DNA of 64,000 nucleotides from Daphnia pulex (taxonomy: Eukaryota > Arthropoda > Branchiopoda > Diplostraca > Daphniidae). The notes under the pieces are model-generated. The model did no database searches. It saw nothing but the letters and a program-made list of their open reading frames with translations, and had not been told where the DNA came from. This document shows positions 25,989-36,023 of the stretch, piece by piece. The position numbers and the translations under genes were made by a program. Location: the NCBI RefSeq assembly GCF_021134715.1, contig NC_060018.1, positions 372,001-436,000 on the forward strand, written 5' to 3'. Each line of letters begins with the position of its first letter. Position 1 is the stretch's first letter.

Positions 25989-27337
25989 GGCTTAAACGAG
26001 GGTACGTAATTACATGTTAGTCAAATTGCTAAAGCTACAAATTCAATTGTTTGTATTACCCAGATGACGCGGAGGTGTTGTCCATTGAGGGGTTTTGGTG
26101 ACAAGGAGTCACTAAACGAAACGCTAAACCAAATGAAAAAAAAAATATATTAAAAAAGGTAATAAAGCTAATTAAAATACGACATGAAGCTTTTGCTATC
26201 GCAGAAAATAATGTGAATTTGTTTGCAGCCAACGATCCTTTGGATATCCGAGCCGAGTCCATTCTGTCTACATTCGGTGTGAAGAGCAAAACCCAAATTT
26301 CAACACATTTAACTGCTTAGCAACGAAAACAAAGCGAGTGTCAAAACATTGTTTAACTTGCACATACTTTATTGTGGCAGAAACGCGTTGGTCATGTAAC
26401 AGGGTGAATTTTTTCCCCTTTTGTTCATGCAGCATCAAACGACACGCGATAGGTTCCGGCGGTCATCATTTCATCAACTATTCAAGATGGTAGATCTGTC
26501 AATGTAAAAGACAGGGTAAGGGTAGCTCCTGTAAATGTTATTCATTTATGTAAAATAGCTGCCAGTAGGATCTCATTGTTGATTTGCGGTTTCAAAATCC
26601 ATAGCCCTAGAGTTTAGGTATTGTCAATCAATCATTTGATTTGCGTTTTAGATACTCCTAAATCAGTTGTGGAAATACCATTCCCCCCGCTTCTCCTGGA
26701 TGGTTACTTAGGATCATTTAACTTCATTTATGAGTTGTGCGTTGTAACATAGCGGACGAACTCTGACAGTCTATCGAGATTCGAGCTATAGAAATTGCGT
26801 CTAATTTCTTATTTTATTGATTTTATTCAACCGTTTTATGAGAAGCTTTGATTTGTATTTTTTTATATTAATAATTTACCTTTTTTTATCTTTTTTTTTT
26901 AGATTTTCATTTCCGACCGCAGGTGCAAGGATTATGTGTTTGAAACTTAGATAAGTTTGCAGTAGAATATTAAAAAAAAAAGCCGAATGTCCTTCAAACG
27001 GTTCGAAATGGAAGATTTATTCATTCACCGAAGAAACTAGTCAAATGACTCAAATGTCAAATGTGGTATTTTTTTAAGTCTAAAATTTAAGCCATTATCA
27101 TTTATGATTTGATATGTATTTTGATATTGGTTTTTGTAGACCCATCCCCGGCAACGTCAACCTGCAGAAAGAAAAAGGTCATTTTCTATGGCCTTGACGC
27201 TCGAAGTTCACGGAGATCATAACGTAAAACGTGTCATGCAGTGGTGTAGAGGTTGGGTGAGAACGACACGTGTTGCTTCATTATCAAAAAGGTCCAATAG
27301 CCGCAAGGCTTAGGAGGTGAGGGTGAGGAAAAAATCG

Positions 27338-27346
27338 GATAAAAGG
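27338..27346 (+). promoter_or_regulatory. TATA-like box, YYTEAP copy A (left arm)
   Basis: GATAAAAGG lies about 30 bp before a conserved leader (GTCGAGTGAGCATCTCCGACCCG) that precedes the copy A start codon. The same leader follows the TATA box of copy B. A mirror copy lies at 39203-39211. Confidence 0.55.
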
Positions 27347-27369
27347 AGAGAGAAAAGGCGATTGAAACC

Positions 27370-27600
27370 AGTCGAGTGAGCATCTCCGACCCGGCAACAA
27401 CTCCATTCTTCGGACATTCTTCGTCGTAATATCAGTTCGCAATCATGGGTAAATGTTCATTTTTATTTCAAGTCGTGAATAATTCTATCTTGTTTTCAGT
27501 TGTTGATATGACTAATTAATAATTTTCAAATCGTGTATTGTATAGTTAATTATGGCGTTGTGTTGCTGTCGGGCGTTGTATCGTTGATGTCGACTACGAG
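27370..27600 (+). pseudogene. YYTEAP repeat gene copy A, 5' part only (left arm)
   Basis: Exon 1 ends at the ATGG|GT donor (ATG at 27445). Exon 2 starts at 27546 and reads VNYGVVLLSGVVSLMS, a plausible signal peptide. Then the sequence runs straight into the promoter of copy B, so no repeat domain follows. This is the only copy that keeps its start codon. The truncation looks like a tandem duplication whose breakpoint fell just after the signal-peptide exon. Confidence 0.75.
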
Positions 27601-27609
27601 AGAAATTTG

Positions 27610-27618
27610 TATAAAAGG
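27610..27618 (+). promoter_or_regulatory. TATA box, YYTEAP copy B (left arm)
   Basis: TATAAAAGG, followed by the shared leader GTGAGCATCTCCGACCCG 35 bp later. It sits inside what was the second exon of copy A. Mirror copy at 38931-38939. Confidence 0.6.
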
Positions 27619-28334
27619 AAAGAGAAAAGTCGACAGAAGTCAATCAAGTGAGCATCTCCGACCCGTCAACAACTGCATTCTTCGTCGTATTAATAGGTCG
27701 CAGTCACAATCACGGGTAAATATTCTGTATTTTTACGTAGAAATTTGTATCAATTTACATTTTTTTCTATTTGATAATATTCTCGTTATAATTGAATATT
27801 GTCTAGCATAACTATGGCGTCGTGCAGCTATTGGTTGTTTCGTCGATTTCTGGGTTGACCACTGGTGTGCTGATGCCGCTGGGTATGGCGGATACCAAAC
27901 CGCAACGCCGCCGCCTTACTACACAACAACATACGCAACGACTAGTTACTACACCGAGGTTGCACAGTTAGGTTTACAGTTACACCACCAAGGGTCCACC
28001 ACAACTTATGCTGCTCCGAGCTATTACACCGAAGACCAGAAGTTTTATTCTTCCCCGAGCTACACTACCAAATCGCATGTGCACACCTCCGAGGCTCCTA
28101 AGTACTACACCACCAAGGCACCTGAGTCTACACAACTACCTATACTGTCCCAAGTACTACACCAAGGCTCCAAAGTACTACAGCACTAAGGCACCGGACT
28201 ACTACACGACTATATATGCTGCCCCCACCTGCGACACCGAGGCTCCAGCTTTATTACCTTACCAAAGCGGTCGAACACAGTGGCGCCCAAGTACGATGGA
28301 AATCAGTCCAGTGAGCATCTCCGCCGCCCTACAA
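27619..28334 (+). pseudogene. YYTEAP repeat gene copy B, decayed (left arm)
   Basis: The leader and exon 1 resemble copy A, but the start codon reads ACG (ATCACGGGTAAAT instead of ATCATGGGTAAAT). Exon 2 begins after the CTAG at about 27807 and is one base longer than in copy A, which shifts the frame. In the other frame one still reads GYGGYQTATPPPYYTTTYAT, then Tyr-Tyr-Thr-Glu and Lys-Tyr-Tyr units (TKAPKYYSTKAPDYYTT). Frame changes occur several times through 27970-28300. The original protein was secreted and built of repeats of Tyr-Tyr with Thr/Glu/Ala/Pro/Lys, the kind of composition seen in cuticle or egg-envelope proteins. That role is inferred. Confidence 0.8.
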
Positions 28335-29530
28335 GGCAGCCCCGAAGTTTCGAATAAACTTAGTTTCAAATAGTGGAACGGCAAAGAGCGAGGGTGAGCT
28401 CTTTATTATTGTAATTTTTTGGAACATGTACTTGTGACACGTTTTTCTTTCTAGTCTCTTTTTCGAACAAGACGAATTCTATTGCAATCCCTTTAAGATA
28501 GCGGCGGCGTTGCAGTCGTACGTTGACAACGCGTCGTTAAACTTGACATTGTTGGTCGGAAAGCCTAACTTCATGATGGCCGTACCATCACCTACGACAA
28601 GTGCCTTATTGCCACAGGTAAACATTTTATGCTCAACGAAATTCGTATTTAAAAGTCTCAATGATTACACCTTAATGGATTGTTGAATAACCTTGATAAT
28701 CTTCCTGCTAGATAGTATCTGAGAGCCTGTTTAAACTGTAGCTATTTATTTCTATAATTACGAATTACTCTAAAAATGGCGTTATTTTCTTGCTAGGTGG
28801 TAAACGAAAATCTTTGCCAAACCCCTGAGCGGTGCCCCTAAAGATGTCCACGAGCAAGTGACGCAACATCTATGGCCCAGTCCTCCCTAACTATTTGAGC
28901 CAATGGACTTTCGAGAAGGTGGAAGCGGAAGACGTTTATGTGTTGCCCAAAGCAAATGTTGAGGATGTAAGTCTGGAAGACAACAAGGTCGCATTGACCT
29001 TAAACGATGGTCAAAAGGTAATTAATTATTTCAATACATGTCTTAGCGATGTTTATAAAAATCTAAAAATTATTTCAGCAAATTTAAACTGACCATGTCG
29101 TCGCTGCTGTCGGTTTGAACGTAAACACGGATTTGGCTGTCGCTTTTGGATTGAAATAGATTCCAATTTTGGTGGTTATCGAGTCAATGCTGAGCTTGAA
29201 GCACGACCAAACGTCCGGTTGGTAAGAATCCTTGAACATTTTTCATTTCATATTAATTGTAATACTTGTGATTATAACTTAACCAACATCGACTGCTCTG
29301 ATGTTGTTGTTAGGTAGTTCAGTAGTTGGTAGATATGAAGCTCCTGTTAAATTAGATTCTAATTATTGGTTTTGGAGTTTATTTTTTATTAGACTGGAGA
29401 TGCTGCCTTGTTTTGTGATCAAGATTGTGAGCAAATTGGTTCGTCATCGTATTAAACATCACCACCATGCTGTTGTATTAGGGCGATTGGCTGGAGAGAA
29501 GAATACTGGCAACGAAACACGGATGAACAA
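28335..29530 (+). pseudogene. Apoptosis-inducing factor (AIFM1) fragment (left arm)
   Basis: Degenerate pieces of the AIF flavoprotein, in order and on the same strand, with intron positions kept. Seen: EVSNKLSFK, a TAG where Gln is expected, WNGKER (28371-28391); SLFFEQDEFYCNP after an acceptor at about 28455; GGVAVV and a later DGRTITYDKCLIATG ending at a donor at 28617; NIYGPVLPNYLSQWTFEKVE and then EDNKVALTLNDGQK (28870-29018); DHVVAAVGLNVNTDLAVAFG, then NFGGYRVNAELEARPNVRL (29090-29221); and HHHHAVVLGRLAGEKNTGN (29458-29515). A large internal part between the nucleotide-binding segments is missing. There are frame changes and stops, so it cannot encode the enzyme. It ends within about 20 bp of the exon 1 leader of YYTEAP copy C. 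Confidence 0.88.
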
Positions 29531-30525
29531 CTGCAGTGCACTGTCACCAAGTGCATTCTTCGTCGTATTATTAGTACGCAATCGGTAAATAGTCTGTTTC
29601 ATGGAGTTTGCATAAATTATTTGTTTTTTATCTGTTTATGTACCATATTGAATATTAATGTTCAAATTATTTACCACATAGTTGATTGTGATGTCGTGAT
29701 GTTGCTGTTTGCCGTGTCGTTGAAGGCTGGGTCGATCACTGGTGTACAGATGTCTCCTGGGTATGGCGGATACCAAATTACCACGCCGCCGCCTTACTAA
29801 ACAACGACAACATTCGCAAGAACCGGTTACTACACTGAGGCACACCATTACTACACCACCAAGGCTCCAGAGTATTACACCGCAGCTAATGCTGCCCCGA
29901 GTTACATCATCAAACGTACTACACCGAGGCTCCCAAGTACTACACCACCAAGTCACCGGAGTACTACACGTATGTTACCCAGCTTGCTACACCGAGGCTC
30001 CCAAGTATTACCTAGTTCCTAGCTACTACACCGAGGCTCCAACTTATTACACCACTAAAGCGGCTGAACACTACACCGAGCCACCCAAGTACTAACCAAC
30101 GAGGCTCCAGAGTATTACACCACAACTTGTGCTTCCCCGAGCCACTACACCGAAGCCCCGAAGTATTACTCTGCCCCAAGCTACACAACTACAACTGAGG
30201 CGGCCAAGTATTACGCAGCCCCGACTAACTACACAGCGGCTGCTCCTGCGTACTACGTTGAACCGGAATACTACACCGAGGTTCCAGTTTACTACACCAC
30301 AACCTACGCTACACCTAGCTACACCTAGCTACTACACCGAGGCCCCTATGTACTACACTACCAAGGCACCTGAGTATTATAACACTACTTCCGCTGCTCC
30401 GACCAACTACACCGAAGCTCCGAAGTATTACTCTATCCCGAGTTACTACACCACAAGGCACCTGAATATTACACCACACCCTACGCTTCTCCCACTTATT
30501 ACAGGGACGTTTCTAAATACTAGAG
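29531..30525 (+). pseudogene. YYTEAP repeat gene copy C, decayed (left arm)
   Basis: Exon 1 leader (AGTGCATTCTTCGTCGTATT) is present, but the start codon is deleted (CGCAATCGGTAAAT). Exon 2 starts after CATAG at about 29682 and reads VDCDVVMLLFAVSLKAGSIT, then GVQMSPGYGGYQITTPPPY and a TAA at 29799. Repeats continue for 700 bp in shifting frames: YYTEAHHYYTTKAPEYYT, SYYTEAPTYYTTKAAEHYTE, EAPKYYSIPSYYT. There are at least four frame changes. The longest repeat array of the three copies. Long open frames here that read Leu-Pro-Arg or Arg-Pro-Ser repeats are the wrong frame of this array. Confidence 0.85.
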
Positions 30526-31113
30526 TCGAATTTTCAATTTTAATAATGTTCAGATTTGTCGGTCATATCTTAATAATTACTAGTCACTGGGAATTGTTGA
30601 TCTTTGAAGAGGAATAGTTTTTTTTTAACCTGGGTTATCATTTTGTACGACTTATCTTGCCACCTAAAAGCCTTTGACATTGCGACGTTTTTTTATTTTT
30701 ATTGAATCTTTCCTATTTCGCATGTTGGAGATGACTATTGCTCTAGTCGCTTTGCATTCCGACATGTTCTAGTGTTTGGACGAACTTCATTTACAGGGCA
30801 AGTTACGAAAGAAACGTACTGTGGTGTTTACTAAAGAAATTTGATGTTAACAGCTGGCGTAACAAAGGAGTTGCAGATAGTGTTTGGTTTTTCATAGAAG
30901 TTTATTTGAAGGGTCTGGAGTTGATCAGTCACTTGCCTATAACTTATGTAAAACTTCAAAGTTATAAAAAATATACAAGTCTTGAACTAAACATTTTTTC
31001 ATTATAAGCTATGAAACACAACACACAAAAACATTAAAAGGAATTGCTTTATTGTCCCACCTCCACCCACAATTCCACCACATTTTACAATCACATACAT
31101 ACATACACTTAAA

Positions 31114-31430
31114 TTAACCCGTTGGCTGCCACGCCATACAACCCGTAGGTTGTACTCTACTGTTCTACGCGCCACGTCTGAAGGATCCGTGACCAAAGTG
31201 GGACTTGCCATTGCTGACAAGTCCGGGCTGACACGGTGACAGGAGAATCCATCACCGTATCGACAAGGGGGAAGTCCCTATAGTGCATTGCCTTATCAGG
31301 CGCCTTGCGGCAAGTTTTGGGCTGGTGCGACTTTCCGACCCCGCGGCATGAAAACCACGAGACCGAACAGCGCACGCAGCCCGTGCTAAGGAGCTAGGGG
31401 AGGACAAAGGCGTGGCAGACAACGGGTTAA
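31114..31430. mobile_element. piggyBac-type MITE (left arm)
   Basis: A 317-bp segment bounded by TTAA on both sides. Inside these are terminal inverted repeats: CCCGTTGGCTGCCACGCC at the left and GGCGTGGCAGACAACGGG at the right, 17 of 18 matching. TTAA target sites and CCC...GGG ends are the hallmark of the piggyBac superfamily. No transposase is encoded, so this is a non-autonomous element. An inner palindrome TACAACCCGTAGGTTGTA lies just inside the left end. Confidence 0.85.
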
Positions 31431-31694
31431 CTAACACAAACACAAACATATTACCAACAACAAATGATGATCCGCGCTGACACTTTGGAGATACCGGCGA
31501 TGTTTTGGTGTCCATCTTCTCGAAATTTCCTCTGCATTACCTGAATAAAGAGAAAACAATTCTTATTTACTGACATGCCAATAAAAGTTACATAATACAG
31601 AAAGAAACAATAATCAGGTTTTTTAGCTCAAAGATTCAAATATGCAATTTTTTAAAGTTTAAATCAAGCTTGCAATGTTGAGAACTGTTAACAG

Positions 31695-32084
31695 AACAAA
31701 GCTCACTTGCTAGTCTTTTAAAAAAAATTCCGGAAGTATACCGGAAGTAACCACAGCGCCTCAACCATTGAGCTGTCGTCAAAATAAACCACATATTCGT
31801 GATCCCCATGAAATTTGGGGTCGATTAGGTGGGATTTAAACGAAATCCAAAATTTGGCCAAAATCGAGAATTTTCCTGAACTATAGTTCAGGAAAATTTT
31901 CGAAACCGGAAGTACGAAAACGTAAAAAATAAAACATGAACTTTACCACAAATTTGACGAGGATCACGAATATGTGGTTCTTTCGTACGTCAGATGAATA
32001 TTTACTAAACTACAGACTGAAATGAGTAAACCGGAAGTAGAAATAAAAAATCAAATATCGAAAACCTAACAAGTGAGCTTTGTT
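31695..32084. mobile_element. Foldback MITE with nested palindromes (left arm)
   Basis: A 390-bp element. Ends are inverted: AACAAAGCTCACTTGCTAG at the left and its near complement CTAACAAGTGAGCTTTGTT at the right. Inside are an 18-bp inverted pair (ACCACATATTCGTGATCC at 31788 and its complement at 31961) and a perfect 30-bp palindrome at 31869-31898, centred on CTATAG. CCGGAAGT motifs occur on both halves. No coding capacity and no clear target-site duplication, so the superfamily is not assigned. Confidence 0.75.
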
Positions 32085-32280
32085 GGGGGAATAGTTATCG
32101 TTAGTTATCACTAAATTCTTCAACAAAATAACTGCCAATAAATGTTTAAAAAGATGTGCAAAGTAATGAAACTGACTGTTTTGACAGCTGCACATTTTCA
32201 AAAAGCCATCTAGCGTTAGAAATAACAAACGTCCAAGTAAAACTTTGTTTGCGCGCAAAAAGGGCCTGATTTTGGAATTA

Positions 32281-32956
32281 TTACACAGACACAGAGTTTA
32301 ACGCAACTAGACTATTGGTAAATAACCTAAGAAAATAAGTCAATTGTCCGGTACCTGGCCATAATCCCGAGGTAAGTAACTGCAGGTGTGTATCAGCAAA
32401 GGGTAGCGACCACTGAAGTGTTCCAACTCGTCGGTGAAGTAAGACACTCGTCGGTGAAGTTGTAGCAGCAAAAGCAGTGAAGCTAGATGAGTGTACGTCG
32501 GGAAGATAAGGATGGAGCAGAACGTTGCTGGATGTCCCTCTTTCTTCATGGACAAAGGTCAGCATTAGCATTGGCTTAAGGATCTATTACGTGCTCTGTA
32601 AAAAAAATGTATTGCATTAATGAATTGAAAATATAACAGTTAATAAAGCATTTCAATCTTTACCTATACTAAGAAGCACACTGAAGATTTTCATGATAAA
32701 AACCGCAAAAATGGAATCACAGCAACCAACAGCCTTACTCCTTAAGGTTGCGGTAAATTTCCTGATGCTAAAGAAAGTGTCATGAAGTATTGCAGTAGCG
32801 TGGTAATAGGTTATATTGATGCTTACCTTTATCATATGGGTGAATGGTGCTGAATTTAGTACGGCATTTGACGTGGTGTGGTTGGTGTTGTAGCAGTAAT
32901 GGGGAAATACCTTGTCTCCACACATTTGTATTCCACGATATGTGAGCTTCACACAT
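32281..32956 (-). other. Orphan spliced-looking locus next to the axis (left arm)
   Basis: Reads away from the palindrome centre. Three exon-like pieces with good splice signals: 32827-32956 ending in AAAG|GTAAGC, about 32664-32771 (acceptor TTTCTTTAG, donor TATAG|GTAAAG), and one from about 32596 (acceptor TTTTTTACAG) to 32281. From the ATG at 32956 only about 51 codons are open after splicing, so it may be a non-coding RNA or a decayed gene. The last piece has a doublet of ACTCGTCGGTGAAGT (32428-32460). No family recognised. Confidence 0.4.
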
Positions 32957-33263
32957 GAGTTTTAGGCTTTTGACAACATGATGGGTCTATTGGAGGGAAA
33001 GTGACTGAGCGCTAAGTCAGCTTTTTGGAATGACTGACAGTATGCATCTAAAATTTGAAGAAATAAGTTAGTACAGCATAAAAATAAGGAAATTAGGTCA
33101 AGATAAACCTACATATCATACGAAGTTCAATTTGGTATATGAAATCACAGGAATATAAGTATTAATTAGCATCCAATTGTTTCGCCCATTTTGCCTCGTT
33201 TCACGATGCAACAACAACAAAGGCGACAGTGGCGACATCTAGTAACGATTTTTGAATCTTAAG

Positions 33264-33277
33264 TTGACGATTTTGAA
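33264..33277. other. 14-bp spacer at the palindrome axis
   Basis: TTGACGATTTTGAA separates the arms. The innermost arm bases are TTTTTGAATC(T/C)TAAG on the left and the complement on the right. With so short a spacer the whole region could in principle form a cruciform or a single hairpin. Confidence 0.85.
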
Positions 33278-33592
33278 CTTAGGATTCAAAAACTCGTTAC
33301 CAGCTTTCGCCACTGTCGCCTTTGTTGTTGTTGCATCGTGAAACAAGGCAAAATGGGCGAAACAATTGGATGCTAATTAATACTTATATTCCTGTGATTT
33401 CATATACCAAATTGAACTTCGTATGATATGTAGGTTTATCTTGACCTAATTTCCTTATTTTTATGCTGTACTAACTTATTTCTTCAAATTTTAGATGCAT
33501 ACTGTCAGTCATTCCAAAAAGCTGACTTAGCGCTCACCGCTCAGTCACTTTCCCTCCAATAGACCCATCATGTTGTCAAAAGCCTAAAACTC

Positions 33593-34268
33593 ATGTGTGA
33601 AGCTCACATATCATAGAATACAAATGTGTGGAGACAAGGTATTTCCCCATTACTGCTACAACACCAACCACACCACGTCAAATGCCGTACTAAATTCAGC
33701 ACCATTCACCCATATGATAAAGGTAAGCATCAATATAACCTATCACCACGCTACTGCAATACTTCATGACACTTTCCTTAGCATCAGGAAATTTACCGCA
33801 ACCTTAAGGAGTAAGGCTGTTGGTTGCTGTGATTCCATTTTTGCGGTTTTTATCATGAAAATCTTCAGTGTGCTTCTTAGTATAGGTAAAGATTGAAATG
33901 CTTTATTAACTGTTATATTTTCAATTCATTAATGCAATACATTTTTTTTACAGAGCACGTAATAGATCCTTAAGCCAATGCTAATGCTGACCTTTGTCCA
34001 TGAAGAAAGAGGGACATCCAGCAACGTTCTGCTCCATCCTTATCTTCCCGACGTACACTCATCTAGCTTCACTGCTTTTGCTGCTACAACTTCACCGACG
34101 AGTGTCTTACTTCACCGACGAGTTGGAACACTTCAGTGGTCGCTACCCTTTGCTGATACACACCTGCAGTTACTTACCTCGGGATTATGGCCAGGTACCG
34201 GACAATTGACTTATTTTCTTAGGTTATTTACCAATAGTCTAGTTGCGTTAAACTCTGTGTCTGTGTAA
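33593..34268 (+). other. Orphan spliced-looking locus next to the axis (right arm)
   Basis: Mirror of 32281-32956, so the two are divergent from the axis. Splice signals are kept, but here the eighth codon of the short ORF is TAG (ATATCATAG where the left arm has ATATCGTGG). If the locus codes, only the left copy can. Confidence 0.4.
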
Positions 34269-34464
34269 TAATTCCAAAATCAGGCCCTTTTTGCGCGCAA
34301 ACAAAGTTTTACTTGGACGTTTGTTATTTCTAACGCTAGATGGCTTTTTGAAAATGTGCAGCTGTCAAAACAGTCAGTTTCATTACTTTGCACATCTTTT
34401 TAAACATTTATTGGCAGTTATTTTGTTGAAGAATTTAGTGATAACTAACGATAACTATTCCCCC

Positions 34465-34854
34465 AACAAAGCTCACTTGTTAGGTTTTCGATATTTGATT
34501 TTTTATTTCTACTTCCGGTTTACTCATTTCAGTCTGTAGTTTAGTAAATATTCATCTGACGTACGAAAGAACCACATATTCGTGATCCTCGTCAAATTTG
34601 TGGTAAAGTTCATGTTTTATTTTTTACGTTTTCGTACTTCCGGTTTCGAAAATTTTCCTGAACTATAGTTCAGGAAAATTCTCGATTTTGGCCAAATTTT
34701 GGATTTCGTTTAAATCCCACCTAATCGACCCCAAATTTCATGGGGATCACGAATATGTGGTTTATTTTGACGACAGCTCAATGGTTGAGGCGCTGTGGTT
34801 ACTTCCGGTATACTTCCGGAATTTTTTTTAAAAGACTAGCAAGTGAGCTTTGTT
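34465..34854. mobile_element. Foldback MITE (right arm)
   Basis: Mirror copy of the element at 31695-32084, with the same ends and the same nested palindromes. It was duplicated with the arm rather than inserted independently. Confidence 0.75.
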
Positions 34855-35118
34855 CTGTTAACAGTTCTCAACATTGCAAGCTTGATTTAAACTTTAAAAA
34901 ATTGCATATTTGAATCTTTGAGCTAAAAAACCTGATTATTGTTTCTTTCTGTATTATGTAACTTTTATTGGCATGTCAGTAAATAAGAATTGTTTTCTCT
35001 TTATTCAGGTAATGCAGAGGAAATTTCGAGAAGATGGACACCAAAACATCGCCGGTATCTCCAAAGTGTCAGCGCGGATCATCATTTGTTGTTGGTAATA
35101 TGTTTGTGTTTGTGTTAG

Positions 35119-35435
35119 TTAACCCGTTGTCTGCCACGCCTTTGTCCTCCCCTAGCTCCTTAGCACGGGCTGCGTGCGCTGTTCGGTCTCGTGGTTTTCA
35201 TGCCGCGGGGTCGGAAAGTCGCACCAGCCCAAAACTTGCCGCAAGGCGCCTGATAAGGCAATGCACTATAGGGACTTCCCCCTTGTCGATACGGTGATGG
35301 ATTCTCCTGTCACCGTGTCAGCCCGGACTTGTCAGCAATGGCAAGTCCCACTTTGGTCACGGATCCTTCAGACGTGGCGCGTAGAACAGTAGAGTACAAC
35401 CTACGGGTTGTATGGCGTGGCAGCCAACGGGTTAA
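35119..35435. mobile_element. piggyBac-type MITE (right arm)
   Basis: Mirror copy of 31114-31430, with TTAA at both ends and the CCCGTTG(G/T)CTGCCACGCC inverted termini. Confidence 0.85.
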
Positions 35436-36023
35436 TTTAAGTGTATGTATGTATGTGATTGTAAAATGTGGTGGAATTGTGGGTGGAGGTGGGACAATAA
35501 AGCAATTCCTTTTAATGTTTTTGTGTGTTGTGTTTCATAGCTTATAATGAAAAAATGTTTAGTTCAAGACTTGTATATTTTTTATAACTTTGAAGTTTTA
35601 CATAAGTTATAGGCAAGTGACTGATCAACTCCAGACCCTTCAAATAAACTTCTATGAAAAACCAAACACTATCTGCAACTCCTTTGTTACGCCAGCTGTT
35701 AACATCAAATTTCTTTAGTAAACACCACAGTACGTTTCTTTCGTAACTTGCCCTGTAAATGAAGTTCGTCCAAACACTAGAACATGTCGGAATGCAAAGC
35801 GACTAGAGCAATAGTCATCTCCAACATGCGAAATAGGAAAGATTCAATAAAAATAAAAAAACGTCGCAATGTCAAAGGCTTTTAGGTGGCAAGATAAGTC
35901 GTACAAAATGATAACCCAGGTTAAAAAAAAACTATTCCTCTTCAAAGATCAACAATTCCCAGTGACTAGTAATTATTAAGATATGACCGACAAATCTGAA
36001 CATTATTAAAATTGAAAATTCGA

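Larger units (their letters stand above)
25225..33263. repeat. Left arm of a giant inverted repeat
   Basis: Reverse-complement match to 33278-40836. Over 26281-32957 positions pair as x + x' = 66549 with no net indel; several ORFs translate identically in both arms (for example 27533-27811 with 38738-39016, 30129-30617 with 35932-36420). The sum changes to 66541 at the axis because the right arm has a 7-bp insertion near 33535 plus one extra base. Near the outer end the left arm has about 480 bp (25507-25988) absent from the right. The outermost match is TGTGTCATTTGCC at 25225; beyond it the flanks are unrelated. Confidence 0.97.

Noticed and set aside
28008..28373. 121-codon open frame (and mirror at 38176-38541)
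   Set aside because: Mixed-frame reading through the decayed copy B that only partly matches the YYTEAP repeat; treated as part of the pseudogene.
30129..30617. 162-codon open frame in the left arm (and mirror at 35932-36420)
   Set aside because: Reads Leu-Pro-Arg type repeats because it is an out-of-frame translation of the Tyr-Tyr-Thr-Glu-Ala-Pro array; no start or splice signals support it.
31114..35435. Autonomous piggyBac element spanning both terminal copies
   Set aside because: No transposase frame between them; the two copies are mirror images created by the inverted duplication.
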